DNA from: Mesorhizobium muleiense
Lineage (GTDB): Bacteria; Pseudomonadota; Alphaproteobacteria; Rhizobiales; Rhizobiaceae
Direction of reading: 5' to 3'
Length of the DNA stretch: 64,000 bases
Assembly (NCBI RefSeq): GCF_900099905.1
Contig: NZ_FNEE01000001.1
Coordinates: forward strand, 49,091-113,090
The notes under the pieces: model-generated
The model's input: the letters and a program-made list of their open reading frames with translations, nothing else
What the model was told of the DNA's origin: nothing
Database searches by the model: none
Translations under genes and position numbers: made by a program
Part shown: positions 26,881-37,029 of the stretch, one piece after another
How positions within the stretch are numbered: position 1 is the stretch's first letter
Layout: each line of letters opens with the position of its first letter

Positions 26881-27870
26881 ATGGACGCTGAAATCAAGGC
26901 GAGCGCCCCCGGGCTTGGCGGGCGCAACGGGCTGCGTCTTGGGTCGATGCGCGAGGCAGGGCTGATCGCTATCATGCTGGCGCTGTGCATCGCCATGACA
27001 TTCGCTTCGCCGCATTTCCTGACTTGGGGAAATTTCCGCGCCATGCTGATGAGCTTCTCCATTGAAGGCATCGTCGTGGTCGGCATGACGATACTCCTCA
27101 TTGTCGGCGGCATCGACCTTTCCGTCGGGTCGGTGGTCTGCTTCTCCATGGTCGTGTCAGGCGCTCTGTTCCTGATGGGCCTGGATCCGTGGACCGCGAG
27201 CCTCATCGGCATAGGCGCCAGCGCGCTGATCGGCGCGGTGATGGGCTTCTTCGTGACCGTTATCGGGCTCAATCACTTCATCACATCGCTGGCGGCGATG
27301 GTGATCGTGCGCGGTCTCTGTCTTGTCATCACCAAGGGAACCCCGCTGTCGCTGTTCACCCTGCCGCCCGGGTTCAAGGCGATCGGCCAGGGCAGCTTCG
27401 GCAATGTGCCTTATGTCATCGTCATCTTTGTTGTGGTCGTGGCCATATTCGATTTTCTGCTTCGGCGTGCCACGGCCTTCCGCAAGGTCTTTTATACCGG
27501 CAGCAACGAGAAGGCGGCCCAATTTTCAGGCATCAAGACCAAGCAGGTCAAATTCTGGGTCACGGTTCTCTGCTCCACCCTCGCGGGCTTTGCCGGCATC
27601 ATCTATATGTCACGCTTTGGCGCTGCGACCCCGACCTTCGGCGCTGGCATGGAGCTCAACATCATCGCCGCGGCGGTGATTGGCGGAGCATCGCTCAATG
27701 GCGGCTCGGGCACCATCTTCGGCGCCATACTGGGCATGGCGCTGCTCTCGGTCGTCACAAGCTCGCTGATCCTGCTCGACGTTTCCGTCTATTGGCAGGA
27801 CATGATCAAGGGATGCATCCTGCTCGCGGCGGTATCGATCGACCACTTCCTGCACCGCAGGAAGTCCTGA
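26881..27870 (+). CDS. Sugar ABC transporter permease (RbsC type)
   Basis: About 329 residues with some nine or ten hydrophobic helices. Family motifs include GMTILLIVGGIDLSVGSV near residue 75, GLNHFITSLAAMVIVRGL, YTGSNEKAAQFSGIKT and ELNIIAAAVIGGASLNGGSG. ATG 26881 is preferred because GGAGGT lies seven bases before it; an ATG 30 bases upstream overlaps the ATPase end and has a poorer site. It should form a homodimer in the inner membrane with the RbsA-like ATPase. Only one permease gene is present, as in most systems of this class. Confidence 0.88.
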   Translation: MDAEIKASAPGLGGRNGLRLGSMREAGLIAIMLALCIAMTFASPHFLTWGNFRAMLMSFSIEGIVVVGMTILLIVGGIDLSVGSVVCFSMVVSGALFLMGLDPWTASLIGIGASALIGAVMGFFVTVIGLNHFITSLAAMVIVRGLCLVITKGTPLSLFTLPPGFKAIGQGSFGNVPYVIVIFVVVVAIFDFLLRRATAFRKVFYTGSNEKAAQFSGIKTKQVKFWVTVLCSTLAGFAGIIYMSRFGAATPTFGAGMELNIIAAAVIGGASLNGGSGTIFGAILGMALLSVVTSSLILLDVSVYWQDMIKGCILLAAVSIDHFLHRRKS

Positions 27871-27898
27871 GCAGCAGCGCGAGAGTTGAGCATCCATC

Positions 27899-28879
27899 AT
27901 GTCACCACCCAATTCGCGGGACGACGTCACGATCGTCCGCCAGATGTATCAGGCGCTTGTGCTTCATTACATGGAAGCCAAGACGCAGGCGGAAATCGCC
28001 AAGGAGCTCGGCATCTCGCATGCGACCGTCAACCGCCTCATCAAACGCGGTCATCAACTCGGGCTTGTCGAGATCAAGATCAAGTCGCCGGTCGAGCAAC
28101 TGATCGACATCGAGGCGCGACTTGTCGCGATCGGTGGACTCCAAAGGGCCGTCGTCGTCCCCTCCGTTTCGGACAATCCGCAGACTGCGCTTCAGCGTGT
28201 CGGTGAGGCCGCAGCCAGGCTGGTGCTCGAGACGATCAAGGACGGCGACACGATTTCCATTACCGGGGGCAAGGGGGTGAGTGCCGTCGTCGCCGGCCTC
28301 AAGCCGAGCCGCAGCTACGACATCGAGGTTGTTCCCGCGACCGGCCTGGTCCAGGGCAAGCATTACACCGACGTCAATCATGTCGCGTCTCTGATGGCCG
28401 ACAAGCTCGGCGGCCGCGCCTATCAGATTCACGCGCCGCTGTTTGCCGACAGCCCGGCCCAACGTGACATGCTGATGGGAGTCCGGGCGGTTTCGGACGT
28501 CTTCAACAAGGCGCGCGAAGCAACGCTTGCGGTCGTCGGCATCGGCTCCATCCTGGCCGACGATTCGAGCTACTACGATCTGCACCCATCCTCCAGCGCC
28601 GACCGGCTGGCCATCGAGCGCTCGGGCGCGGCGGGCGAGCTGCTCGCCCATCTCATAGACGGCGACGGCAAGCTCGCCGACTACAGCCTCAACCGCTCAC
28701 TGGTCTCGCTGACGCTCGAGGAATTCGCGACCATTCCGCAGTCGATCGGGGTCGCAAGCGGCGCCAGCAAGGTGGTCCCGATCCTCAGCGCCATGCGCGG
28801 CTCTCACCTCGACACTCTCGTCACCGACGAAACCACCGGCTTGAAGATCCTCGAGCTCGCCGAAGGAAATGCTGCATGA
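27899..28879 (+). CDS. SorC/DeoR-type sugar-responsive transcriptional regulator
   Basis: A 326-residue regulator. The N-terminus (residues 10-60) has a helix-turn-helix in KTQAEIAKELGISHATVNRL. The rest is the SorC sugar-binding domain, with VVPSVSDNPQTALQRVGEAA, DTISITGGKGVSAVVAGL, LVVGIGS-like AVVGIGSILADDSSYY and a final phosphosugar-type region. Such proteins sense a sugar or sugar phosphate and control their own operon. EryD of the erythritol operon belongs to this group. It lies 28 bases after the permease and overlaps the reductase by four bases, so it is part of the operon it probably controls. Confidence 0.86.
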   Translation: MSPPNSRDDVTIVRQMYQALVLHYMEAKTQAEIAKELGISHATVNRLIKRGHQLGLVEIKIKSPVEQLIDIEARLVAIGGLQRAVVVPSVSDNPQTALQRVGEAAARLVLETIKDGDTISITGGKGVSAVVAGLKPSRSYDIEVVPATGLVQGKHYTDVNHVASLMADKLGGRAYQIHAPLFADSPAQRDMLMGVRAVSDVFNKAREATLAVVGIGSILADDSSYYDLHPSSSADRLAIERSGAAGELLAHLIDGDGKLADYSLNRSLVSLTLEEFATIPQSIGVASGASKVVPILSAMRGSHLDTLVTDETTGLKILELAEGNAA

Positions 28880-29871
28880 ATAATCGACAAATCACCCGCT
28901 CAATCGGCAAGTCCGGCGTTGTAGCTTCGGCGGTGGGCCTAGGCACCTGGGCCATCGGCGGCTGGATGTGGGGTGGCACGGATGAAGCAGAATCGATCGC
29001 CGCCATCCAGGCGTCCTTCGATGCCGGCGTTTCGCTGATCGACACCGCGCCGGCTTACGGTCTTGGCCGCAGCGAAGAGATCGTCGGCAAGGCCATCAAG
29101 GGCCGGCGCGACCGCGCGGTCATCGCCAGCAAATGTGGCCTCAACTGGCATTCGAAAAAGGGCAACCACTTCTTCGATCAGGATGGAACGCCGGTGAACC
29201 GATATCTGGGCGCCGACGGCATCGCTTATGAAGTGGAACAGAGCCTGCGGCGGCTCGGCACCGACTATATCGATCTCTACATCACCCACTGGCAGGACCC
29301 GACGACACCCATTGCCGAAACAATGGAAGCGCTCGAACGCCTCAAATCCGCTGGCAAGATCCGCGCCATCGGCGCCAGCAATCTCAATGCTGCCGAGCTG
29401 CAGCAGTATGTCGCCGCTGGCCAGCTCGACGCGATCCAGGAAAGATATTCGATGCTGGATCGCGACATCGAGCAGACATTGCTGCCGATCGCGCGCCAGC
29501 ATCAAGTTGCAGCACTCAGTTATTCGTCGCTTGCACTCGGCCTGCTCTCGGGCGCCATCGATCCGGCGCGTGAGTTCAGCGGCGACGACCAGCGCAAGGA
29601 CAATCCTCGATTCTCTCAGGCCAACCGGCGCAAGGTAGCCGCGCTGAAACATGCCCTGGCCCCGGTCGCTGAGGTCCACCAGGCAAGCATGGCGCAGATC
29701 GTCATCGCCTGGACGCTGGCGCAGCCCGGCATCACCTTCGCGTTGTGTGGAGCGCGAAACGCCACGCAGGCGCTCGACAACGCCAGGGCAGGGGAGATTT
29801 TACTGAGCGCGGCGGAACTGGGGACGATCGATGCGGCGGTGGCCGGGCATCTCGTAGCGATAGACGCGTGA
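28876..29871 (+). CDS. Aldo/keto reductase
   Basis: A 331-residue (alpha/beta)8 NAD(P)H-dependent oxidoreductase. The catalytic tetrad is readable: Asp in SLIDTAPAYG, Tyr in APAYGLGRSE, Lys in VIASKCGL and His in YITHWQDP. The cofactor-binding region near the C-terminus reads TFALCGARNATQALDNAR, where many family members have PG.RN..Q...N. The start codon overlaps the regulator stop as ATGA. In this operon it probably interconverts a sugar and a polyol, or a sugar and its lactone, before phosphorylation. The substrate is not known. Confidence 0.87.
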   Translation: MNNRQITRSIGKSGVVASAVGLGTWAIGGWMWGGTDEAESIAAIQASFDAGVSLIDTAPAYGLGRSEEIVGKAIKGRRDRAVIASKCGLNWHSKKGNHFFDQDGTPVNRYLGADGIAYEVEQSLRRLGTDYIDLYITHWQDPTTPIAETMEALERLKSAGKIRAIGASNLNAAELQQYVAAGQLDAIQERYSMLDRDIEQTLLPIARQHQVAALSYSSLALGLLSGAIDPAREFSGDDQRKDNPRFSQANRRKVAALKHALAPVAEVHQASMAQIVIAWTLAQPGITFALCGARNATQALDNARAGEILLSAAELGTIDAAVAGHLVAIDA

Positions 29872-29890
29872 TCGAAAGCGCGTCCTTAAG

Positions 29891-31627
29891 ATGAATCGCA
29901 TCCAGACGATCGCCTGCTTGCGCGAGAACCCCGATGTTGATGTCCTCGTGATAGGCGGCGGCATCAACGGCATCAGCGTGTTTCGCGAGCTCGCTTTGCA
30001 GGGCGTCGATGTCCTGCTCGCCGAAAAGGGCGATTATTGCTCCGGCGCCAGCGCAGCCCTCTCGCGCATGGTTCATGGCGGCTTGCGCTACCTTGAAAAC
30101 GGCGAGTTCAAGCTGGTCCGCGAATCCCTGCTAGAACGCGATCGGCTATTGAAGAACGCGCCGCATTACGTTGCGCCACTGCCAACCACAGTGCCAATCT
30201 TCGACCTGTTCTCAGGCATCGCAAATGGTGCATTCCGCTTCCTTGGGCTAAGCCGTCGTCCGGGTCGGCGCGGCGTATTGGTCATCAAGACCGGCCTGGC
30301 GATGTATGACTTCTTCACCGCCGCACGGCGTATCGTCCCGACGCACAAGTTCAGGAGCCGTGCTGAAACACTCAAGGTCTGGCCTGCAATCAATCCTGCT
30401 ATCCGCAATTCGGCGACATACTATGACGCCTGGGTCAGCCACCCCGAGCGGCTGGGTACCGAGATGCTGCGCGACACCATGAACGAAAAGCCATCGGCTC
30501 GAGCGCTCAACTATGCACGCGTATCGCTTGGTGACGCGGGCCTTGCGCTTAACGACGGACTGTCTGGCGAAACAGTTGCCGTGAAGCCGCGCCTCGTCGT
30601 CAACGCCACAGGCGGCTGGATCGACCTGACCAATTCGGCTATCGGAGCCGTTGCGCCGAAATTTATGGGTGGCACCAAAGGATCGCATCTGATCGTCGAC
30701 AGTCGCGAGCTTCACGATGCGCTCGACGGCCACATGATCTATTACGAGAACGAGGACGGCCGGATCTGCATCCTGTTCCCCTATCTCGGCAATGTGCTGG
30801 TCGGCTCGACGGATATCCGTGCCGACGATCCCGACCAGGCGCGCTGCGAGGACGACGAGCGGCAATACATCCGGCAGTCCGTGTCCTTCGTGTTTCCCGG
30901 GATCGAGATCACTGATACCGACATCGTCTTTCAGTTCACCGGGGTGAGGCCGCTACCGATAAGCCGGGACAGTTTTACCGGGCGCATTCCCCGCGATCAT
31001 TTCTGCGAGCTCATCGAGGGCGCCGGTATGGTGCCGCCGACGCTGTGCATGATCGGCGGGAAATGGACAACCTTCCGGTCGTTCGGCGAACTGGCAGCGG
31101 ATATCGTGCTCGAGCGATTGTGCCGACAGCGCATCGTCGGCACCGAAAACATGCCGATCGGCGGCGGCCGGCATTTTCCCATGGCGCCCGAAAAATGGTG
31201 CGCAGAACGCGCGGCGGTGCATGGCCTGTCGCTTGACCGCATGCGCAGCCTGTTCGAGCGTTACGGCACCGTGGCGGATGCCGTCGCCGCTTTTTTGGCG
31301 GCGGGACAGGACGAGCTCTTGCCTGGCAGCGACTACTCGGTCCGGGAGATTCAGTATCTCATCGCCAATGAATATGTCGAGCAGTTGGAGGACCTGCTGC
31401 TCCGCCGCACGACAATTGCCATCACCGGTGCACTCTCTTGCGACCTTCTCGATGCGGTTCTCGATATTCTCGCAGTCGAAAAGAGCTGGGACGCTGCGCG
31501 CAAGGCATTCGAGCGCACCGATTTCCTCGCCCTGCTGCAGCGCCAGCACGGCGTCGATCTCGACCAGCTATCGCAAAAAGACCAAGGAAGGAGCGCCGAA
31601 TGCGCATCAACAAGAAAGTCCGCATGA
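29891..31627 (+). CDS. FAD-dependent glycerol-3-phosphate dehydrogenase family protein (GlpD/EryB-like)
   Basis: A 578-residue flavoprotein. The N-terminal dinucleotide-binding motif is VLVIGGGINGISVFRELALQ, followed by the GlpD fingerprint RMVHGGLRYLENGEF. Later regions include VNATGGWID, GGTKGSHLIVD, LFPYLGNVLVGSTD, FTGVRPL and MIGGKWTTFR, all in family order. GlpD-family enzymes oxidise glycerol 3-phosphate or related polyol phosphates and pass electrons to quinone at the membrane; EryB does this with erythritol 4-phosphate. Its place beside an FGGY kinase and an aldolase suggests that it oxidises the phosphorylated polyol made by that kinase. Its C-terminus overlaps the aldolase start by 28 bases. 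Confidence 0.85.
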   Translation: MNRIQTIACLRENPDVDVLVIGGGINGISVFRELALQGVDVLLAEKGDYCSGASAALSRMVHGGLRYLENGEFKLVRESLLERDRLLKNAPHYVAPLPTTVPIFDLFSGIANGAFRFLGLSRRPGRRGVLVIKTGLAMYDFFTAARRIVPTHKFRSRAETLKVWPAINPAIRNSATYYDAWVSHPERLGTEMLRDTMNEKPSARALNYARVSLGDAGLALNDGLSGETVAVKPRLVVNATGGWIDLTNSAIGAVAPKFMGGTKGSHLIVDSRELHDALDGHMIYYENEDGRICILFPYLGNVLVGSTDIRADDPDQARCEDDERQYIRQSVSFVFPGIEITDTDIVFQFTGVRPLPISRDSFTGRIPRDHFCELIEGAGMVPPTLCMIGGKWTTFRSFGELAADIVLERLCRQRIVGTENMPIGGGRHFPMAPEKWCAERAAVHGLSLDRMRSLFERYGTVADAVAAFLAAGQDELLPGSDYSVREIQYLIANEYVEQLEDLLLRRTTIAITGALSCDLLDAVLDILAVEKSWDAARKAFERTDFLALLQRQHGVDLDQLSQKDQGRSAECASTRKSA

Positions 31628-32442
31628 ACCGGCTGTTCGGCGGGGCGCGCTGTCTCGACGTCGCAATCGACCATGGCGTGTGCAACGAGCCGACGTTCCT
31701 GGAAGGGCTGGAGGATATGGCCGGCGTCGTCGGCCAGTTGGTCGCCGCGGGACCGGACGCCATTCAGATGAATTATGGCCAGGCCGATTTGCTGCAGACC
31801 CTGCCCGGCAAGGACAAGCCGGCATTGGTCATGCGCATAGACATGGGCAATCCCTATAACAAAACCCGCCATCGCTCGATGTGGGCCATCCTGCAGAACG
31901 AAGCCGAGCCGCTGATCGGCGCGCTGGAGATGGACGCGGCCTGCGTGGTCGTCAATCTGTTCATGCTGCCCGACGAGCCGGACCTGTTTCGGCAATGCGT
32001 CCACAACATTGCCAGGGTTCGCGCCGACTGTGAAAGATATGGCTTGCCGCTGATGATCGAGCCGCTGGCAATGCTGCCCAATTCAGAGCGCGGAGGCTAC
32101 ATGGTCGACGGCGACCCCGAAAAGATCGTCACCCTGACCCGGCTCGCCAGCGAGATGGGCGCCGACATCATCAAGGCGGATCCGACGACCGATCCGAACG
32201 ACTTCCACCGGGTGGTGGCTGCGGCACGCTGTCCTGTCCTTGTGCGCGGTGGGGGCAGGGAGGATTTGCGCGCCGTCTTCGACAAGTCGGCGGCGCTGAT
32301 GGCACAAGGCGCGGCAGGCATGGTCTATGGCCGCAACATATACCAGCATTCCAACCCTCGCGCCGTCGTGAGAGGATTGATGGCGATCATCCATGAGAAT
32401 GCCGACGGCGCGCTGGCCTGGGAGCTCTACCAGCAAGAATAA
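31600..32442 (+). CDS. Class I aldolase of the DeoC/LacD/FbaB superfamily
   Basis: A 280-residue TIM-barrel protein. LDVAIDHGVCNEP near residue 20 matches the strand of FbaB- and LsrF-like class I aldolases. LPLMIEPLAML, GADIIKADPTTDPNDFHRVV (with the likely Schiff-base lysine) and CPVLVRGGG followed by AAGMVYGRNIYQ give the phosphate-binding end. It probably cleaves or isomerises a ketose phosphate made upstream. The ATG 31600 is chosen because AAGGAAGGAG precedes it; a longer frame from 31438 lies inside the dehydrogenase gene. It is translationally coupled to the dehydrogenase through a 28-base overlap. Confidence 0.8.
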   Translation: MRINKKVRMNRLFGGARCLDVAIDHGVCNEPTFLEGLEDMAGVVGQLVAAGPDAIQMNYGQADLLQTLPGKDKPALVMRIDMGNPYNKTRHRSMWAILQNEAEPLIGALEMDAACVVVNLFMLPDEPDLFRQCVHNIARVRADCERYGLPLMIEPLAMLPNSERGGYMVDGDPEKIVTLTRLASEMGADIIKADPTTDPNDFHRVVAAARCPVLVRGGGREDLRAVFDKSAALMAQGAAGMVYGRNIYQHSNPRAVVRGLMAIIHENADGALAWELYQQE

Positions 32443-32467
32443 TCTTTGCAGCTTGGGAGGAGCTTCA

Positions 32468-33982
32468 ATGCAGCGATACATTCTTGGCCTTGATGCGGGC
32501 AATACCGTCATCAAGGCCATCATCTTCGACACCGCCGGTCGCGAACTCGCACTTGCCGCTCGCGACGGCCGTTCCTGCATGCCAGAGCCCGGCCATGTCG
32601 AGCGGGACCTCGGCGAATTGTGGCGCAACGCCGTCGAGGTCATCCGCCAGTGCCTCGACCAGTCGGGCATCGACCCCCGCGACATCGCGGTGATCGGCTG
32701 CGCCGGCCACGGCAACGGGCTCTATGCGCTGGACCGCGGCGGCGACCCGCTGCTCGGCATCCAGTCGCTCGACACGCGCGGCGTCGGCATCGTCAGCGAA
32801 TGGGCGGCCGCAGGCGTTGGCGACCGGACCTATATCCACTGCCTGCAACGGCCCTGGGCGGCGCAGACGCCGACTCTGCTGGCGTGGCTCAAGCGCCATG
32901 ATCCGGCACTTTTTGCCAAAATAGGCACCGTCTTCCTGTGCAAGGATTTTATCGTCAACCGCCTCACCGGCGCGCGCTCGACCGAGACCTCGGATATGTC
33001 GGGCTGCGGGCTTTTGCACATGCCCGGCCGGCGCTACGAGCGAGAGTTGCTGGCCGCCTACGGTCTCGACGATTGCATGGAACTGCTGCCGAACGTGCTG
33101 GAAGCCTCCGCCATCGCCGGCCATGTCACGCGCGATGTCGCCGCTGCCACCGGCCTTCTTGCGGGCACGCCTGTGGTGGCGGGCCTGTTCGACGTCGTCG
33201 CCAGCGCCATCGGTTCGGGTGTCACCAGCACCGGCGCCGCCTCGATCATTGCCGGCACCTGGAGCATCAACCAGGTTATCACCCAAGAGCCGATCCGCGA
33301 TCCGTCTATCTTCATGCTGTCGACCTTCGATCCGCTGCGCTATCTCGCCATCGAATCGAGCGCCACTTCGGCCGCAAATCTCGAGTGGATCGTGCGTGAG
33401 TTCTTCGAGCATGCGCCGCCGGCAGGCGCATCGCCATTCGAGATCTGCAGCGAGCTTGTTGCTTCCGTCGATCCCGCGGGAGACATGCCGATCTACCACC
33501 CATTCCTTTACGGCTCGCAGCAGAATGGCAAGGCGCGTGCCGGTTTCTACGGCATCGCCGGCTGGCACACGCGGGCGCATATGCTGCGCGCACTGTTCGA
33601 GGGCGTCGTCTTCGAGCACCGGCGCCATGTCGAGACGTTGCGTCGAGCGGGAGCCATTGTCAGCCAGGCGGTTCTTTCGGGTGGCGGCTCGCGCAGCGCC
33701 GTTTGGCCGCAGATATTCGCAGATGTGCTGGACGTGCCGGTGACCGTGGCGCGCAGCCGTGAGACAGGTGCGCTGGGAGCTGCGATTGCAGCCGGGACAG
33801 GCGTCGGCTTATTTGCCGACTTCTCTGCGGGCGCCGCCGCGATGACCGCGCCCGACCGATGCTACCAGCCCAATTGCGCGATCGCACCGGTCTATGAGCG
33901 GCGCTATCGTCTCTATGGTGAGATCAACAAGGCCATGGGTCCGCTATGGGACAGGATGGCAAGCGAACGGACGTCCAATTGA
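32468..33982 (+). CDS. FGGY-family carbohydrate kinase
   Basis: A 504-residue kinase with the actin-like ATPase fold. Phosphate 1 motif: [17 protein letters not shown] at residue 5. The first FGGY domain continues with [18 protein letters not shown] and QSLDTRG. The second domain has [15 protein letters not shown] (with the catalytic Asp), GTWSINQVI, a FGGY-like [20 protein letters not shown] and [12 protein letters not shown]. The ATG follows GGGAGGAG. EryA-, LyxK- and XylB-type kinases belong to this family; the overall look suggests a polyol or L-sugar substrate rather than glycerol. It sits 25 bases after the aldolase and shares its operon. Confidence 0.88.
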   Translation: MQRYILGLDAGNTVIKAIIFDTAGRELALAARDGRSCMPEPGHVERDLGELWRNAVEVIRQCLDQSGIDPRDIAVIGCAGHGNGLYALDRGGDPLLGIQSLDTRGVGIVSEWAAAGVGDRTYIHCLQRPWAAQTPTLLAWLKRHDPALFAKIGTVFLCKDFIVNRLTGARSTETSDMSGCGLLHMPGRRYERELLAAYGLDDCMELLPNVLEASAIAGHVTRDVAAATGLLAGTPVVAGLFDVVASAIGSGVTSTGAASIIAGTWSINQVITQEPIRDPSIFMLSTFDPLRYLAIESSATSAANLEWIVREFFEHAPPAGASPFEICSELVASVDPAGDMPIYHPFLYGSQQNGKARAGFYGIAGWHTRAHMLRALFEGVVFEHRRHVETLRRAGAIVSQAVLSGGGSRSAVWPQIFADVLDVPVTVARSRETGALGAAIAAGTGVGLFADFSAGAAAMTAPDRCYQPNCAIAPVYERRYRLYGEINKAMGPLWDRMASERTSN

Positions 33983-35601
33983 CACAGACCGCTGCCGATT
34001 TTGGACAGTACGACTTCATCATCGTCGGCGCGGGTTCAGCCGGCTGCGTGCTGGCCAACAGACTGTCGGCCAATCCAGGCATGCGCGTGCTGCTTCTGGA
34101 AGCCGGCGGCAGCGATCGCTATCACTGGGTCAGCATTCCCATCGGCTATCTCTACTGCATGGGCAACCCGCGCACCGATTGGCTGATGAAGACCGAGCCG
34201 GAGCCCGGGCTGAACGGTCGTGCGCTCAACTATCCGCGCGGCAAGCTTCTGGGCGGCTGCTCGTCGATCAACGGCATGATCTACATGCGTGGCCAGGCGG
34301 CCGACTATGATGGTTGGCGGCAAGCCGGGAATCTCGGTTGGGGCTGGGATGACGTGCTTCCGTATTTCCGCAAGTCCGAGGACCATTTTGGTGGCGCCAA
34401 CGACCTTCACGGCGCCGGTGGCGAATGGCGCGTCGAGCGCCAGCGCCTGTCGTGGCCAATCCTGGATGCCTTCCGCGATGCTGCCGAGGAACTCGGCATC
34501 CCCCGGACCGAGGATTTCAACGGCGGGACCAACGAAGGGTCGGGCTATTTCGAGGTCAACCAGAGGAAAGGCGTGCGCTGGAATACCTCTAAGGCGTTCC
34601 TGCGCAGCGCGCTGCGACGGTCGAATTTGCGCGTCGTCACCGGCGCCGAGACCGAGATGCTGGATTTCGACGGAGCTTGCGTCACCGGCGTTGTCTTTCG
34701 CATGGGCGGCCAACTGCATCGTGCGCGGGGAGGCGAGACGATCCTTGCCGCCGGCGCGATCAATTCGCCGAAGCTGCTCGAGCTTTCCGGCGTCGGCCGA
34801 CCTGCCGTGCTTGGCGCAGCAGGAATCCCGGTTCGCCACGCGCTTGAAGGCGTCGGCGAGAACTTGCAGGATCATCTGCAGATCCGCACAGTCTTCAAGG
34901 TCGCCAACGCCTCGACGCTAAACCAGCGCTACCACAATCTGTTCAGCCGCGCGGCCATGGGCGTCGAATACGCTATCCGTCGCAGCGGACCGCTGTCGAT
35001 GGCGCCGAGCCAGCTTGGCATCTTTGCCAGAAGCGACCCACGCCTGGAGACGCCCGATCTCGAATACCATGTCCAACCGTTGAGCACTGACCGGCTGGGC
35101 GAGCCGCTGCATCGTTTCCCCGCGGTCACGGTTTCGGTCTGCAATCTCAGACCGGAAAGCCGCGGCACCGTCCACATGGAGGCGTCCGATCCGCAGGCGG
35201 CTCCGAAGATCCGGCCGAACTATTTGTCTACCGAGGGAGACAGGACCGTGGCTGTGGCATCGCTCCGCCACGTCCGCCGCTTGATGAAGGCGCGCGCCAT
35301 TGCCCGTTACGCGCCTGAGGAAATGCTGCCCGGCGCACATTATGAAAGCGACGAAGAACTCGTCCGCAAGGCCGGCGATATCGGCACGACGATTTTCCAC
35401 CCGGTCGGCACCTGCAAGATGGGCGCAGGCTCGACGGCAGTGGTCGACGGCCGGCTGCGGGTGCACGGCATTTCTGGCCTGCGCGTCGTCGACGCTTCGA
35501 TCATGCCGACGATCGTTTCCGGCAACACCAACTCTCCAGTGGTGATGATCGCGGAGAAGGCATCGGAAATGATCCTGCAGGACGCCAGCCACGAAAAATA
35601 A
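33946..35601 (+). CDS. GMC-family FAD oxidoreductase (choline/alcohol dehydrogenase type)
   Basis: A protein of about 551 residues. The N-terminal FAD motif is [18 protein letters not shown], followed by LLLEAGG. The two GMC signatures are [20 protein letters not shown] and [19 protein letters not shown]. The C-terminal active-site region is [10 protein letters not shown] with the catalytic His, then [19 protein letters not shown]. The start at 33946 overlaps the kinase by 37 bases; a TTG at 33979 is an alternative. As the last gene of the sugar operon it may oxidise the primary or secondary alcohol of the imported polyol, a step not usual in Ery-type pathways. Confidence 0.87.
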   Translation: MGQDGKRTDVQLTQTAADFGQYDFIIVGAGSAGCVLANRLSANPGMRVLLLEAGGSDRYHWVSIPIGYLYCMGNPRTDWLMKTEPEPGLNGRALNYPRGKLLGGCSSINGMIYMRGQAADYDGWRQAGNLGWGWDDVLPYFRKSEDHFGGANDLHGAGGEWRVERQRLSWPILDAFRDAAEELGIPRTEDFNGGTNEGSGYFEVNQRKGVRWNTSKAFLRSALRRSNLRVVTGAETEMLDFDGACVTGVVFRMGGQLHRARGGETILAAGAINSPKLLELSGVGRPAVLGAAGIPVRHALEGVGENLQDHLQIRTVFKVANASTLNQRYHNLFSRAAMGVEYAIRRSGPLSMAPSQLGIFARSDPRLETPDLEYHVQPLSTDRLGEPLHRFPAVTVSVCNLRPESRGTVHMEASDPQAAPKIRPNYLSTEGDRTVAVASLRHVRRLMKARAIARYAPEEMLPGAHYESDEELVRKAGDIGTTIFHPVGTCKMGAGSTAVVDGRLRVHGISGLRVVDASIMPTIVSGNTNSPVVMIAEKASEMILQDASHEK

Positions 35602-35715
35602 CACTCGGTGGCGCATCTGAGCTGACGCGACCGGCCTGTCGTGCCTCCTGTGAGGCGACAGAAGGCTTCAGCCGAAGCAGGCTGGTAGGAAGGTCGGTCC
35701 TGCCAACGCATGGCG

Positions 35716-37029
35716 TCAGGATTTCACATCGGCGAGAAGGCGGGCTCTGTCGGCAATGGCGGTCACCACCGATTTGACGAGCGGGTCCGGGAAGCTTTTG
35801 GGGAGTTTGTCGACAACCGCTGCGGCCGCGCGTTCTGCATTTGCCGCCAGATCGTCGCATAACGACAGCATTGCCGGTTTTCCAACGCCGGCAAGGTCGG
35901 CCGTCTGCAGGAAATGGCGCGGTACAACTTCGTGCAAGGCGTAGTGGTTGCTCTTGCCGACAGACATTGCGAGCTTGAATTTCTTTCGTGGGATTTGGTG
36001 CAAATCCAGGCTCGGCTGTGCGCTCAACACATCATAGAGGGGCGTCATGCGGTAGCCACCGCCGGGCGACAGAAAAATGCTGAAGTTCTTGGCGTGTCCG
36101 TCCGTTGCACCCAGCAGCCAGAAAATTATGCTGGCCCGCATAAATGTCAGGATATCAGCGTCTGGCGTATCGCTGCCTTTGAGCAGGTTGATGATCTCGC
36201 GCATGCCCGGCCCACCTTCTGATTGGTATTTTCTGGTCGGCGGCACGGAGAGGGCCTGACAGCAATCCTCCTGCGGCTGGCGCAGCAAGCGTTCGTCTCT
36301 TGTCCAGATGCGGTCGAAGCGCTCGACGATCAACGTTCGCCGTTTACCGAAATCAGCGATCTCGACGCGGGCGACGGGAACGCCCATTCCCTCCACCAGC
36401 TTGAGGCACAGATATTCGTTTTCGACGCTGTTCGACAGGTCGATGCCGTTCGGCAGGCGGCCGATCTGCGGTTTGAGAATATGGGTGGTGGCTGTCGTGC
36501 CGATCGGTTTGAACCATTGACCGTCTTTGCGCAGCAGCGCCGTTTTCTCCTGGACGCCGGCAATCGAGATACGGAAATCTTCGTCTTCGCCCATGCCGAG
36601 CGGAGTGGAAGCGAGATTTTTGACGATGTCGGCGATCTCGGCGTCGGTCACCGGCTTGCCGTTGACTTCTCCGGCGAGGCCGGCATCGACGCCGTCCGGC
36701 AGGAACTGGAGTGCGCCGACGCAGTCATGGCCAAGTGCGGCTAGCATGCTGTAGGCATCGGTACCGGCTGCGCCGACTCTTTCAGCAACGCGCTTGCGGA
36801 TATCGCTGCTGTCCGGAAGCAAGTTGTCGAAGACGTTGATGACCGGCTCGCCGATGTAGCGGTCCTCCCGCAGCGGCAGCGATAGAGATACAGGGAAGGT
36901 GCCGCGGAATGCCAGCCACTCGTCGGCATATTTGAAATCGACCGCGCCTGTCGCCTCACGCCGCATGACGCCGACAAGGCGGCCGTTCAGGAAAACGTTG
37001 AGCGGAGCGTGGGCGCGCGGGCGTCCCAT
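35716..37029 (-). CDS. hipA: HipA-family serine/threonine kinase toxin
   Basis: A 437-residue protein with the HipA N-terminal (couple_hipA) and C-terminal kinase regions. FRISIAGVQEKTALL, HILKPQIGRLPNGIDLSNS and ENEYLCLKLVEGMGV form the ATP-binding lobe, RTLIVERFDR follows, and the catalytic loop is GATDGHAKNFSIFL. YDVLSAQP resembles the metal-binding aspartate region. HipA phosphorylates glutamyl-tRNA synthetase in Escherichia coli and induces dormancy; related kinases choose other synthetases. The start overlaps the hipB stop by one base, so the two are coupled. All key catalytic residues appear present. Confidence 0.9.
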   Translation of the reverse strand: MGRPRAHAPLNVFLNGRLVGVMRREATGAVDFKYADEWLAFRGTFPVSLSLPLREDRYIGEPVINVFDNLLPDSSDIRKRVAERVGAAGTDAYSMLAALGHDCVGALQFLPDGVDAGLAGEVNGKPVTDAEIADIVKNLASTPLGMGEDEDFRISIAGVQEKTALLRKDGQWFKPIGTTATTHILKPQIGRLPNGIDLSNSVENEYLCLKLVEGMGVPVARVEIADFGKRRTLIVERFDRIWTRDERLLRQPQEDCCQALSVPPTRKYQSEGGPGMREIINLLKGSDTPDADILTFMRASIIFWLLGATDGHAKNFSIFLSPGGGYRMTPLYDVLSAQPSLDLHQIPRKKFKLAMSVGKSNHYALHEVVPRHFLQTADLAGVGKPAMLSLCDDLAANAERAAAAVVDKLPKSFPDPLVKSVVTAIADRARLLADVKS

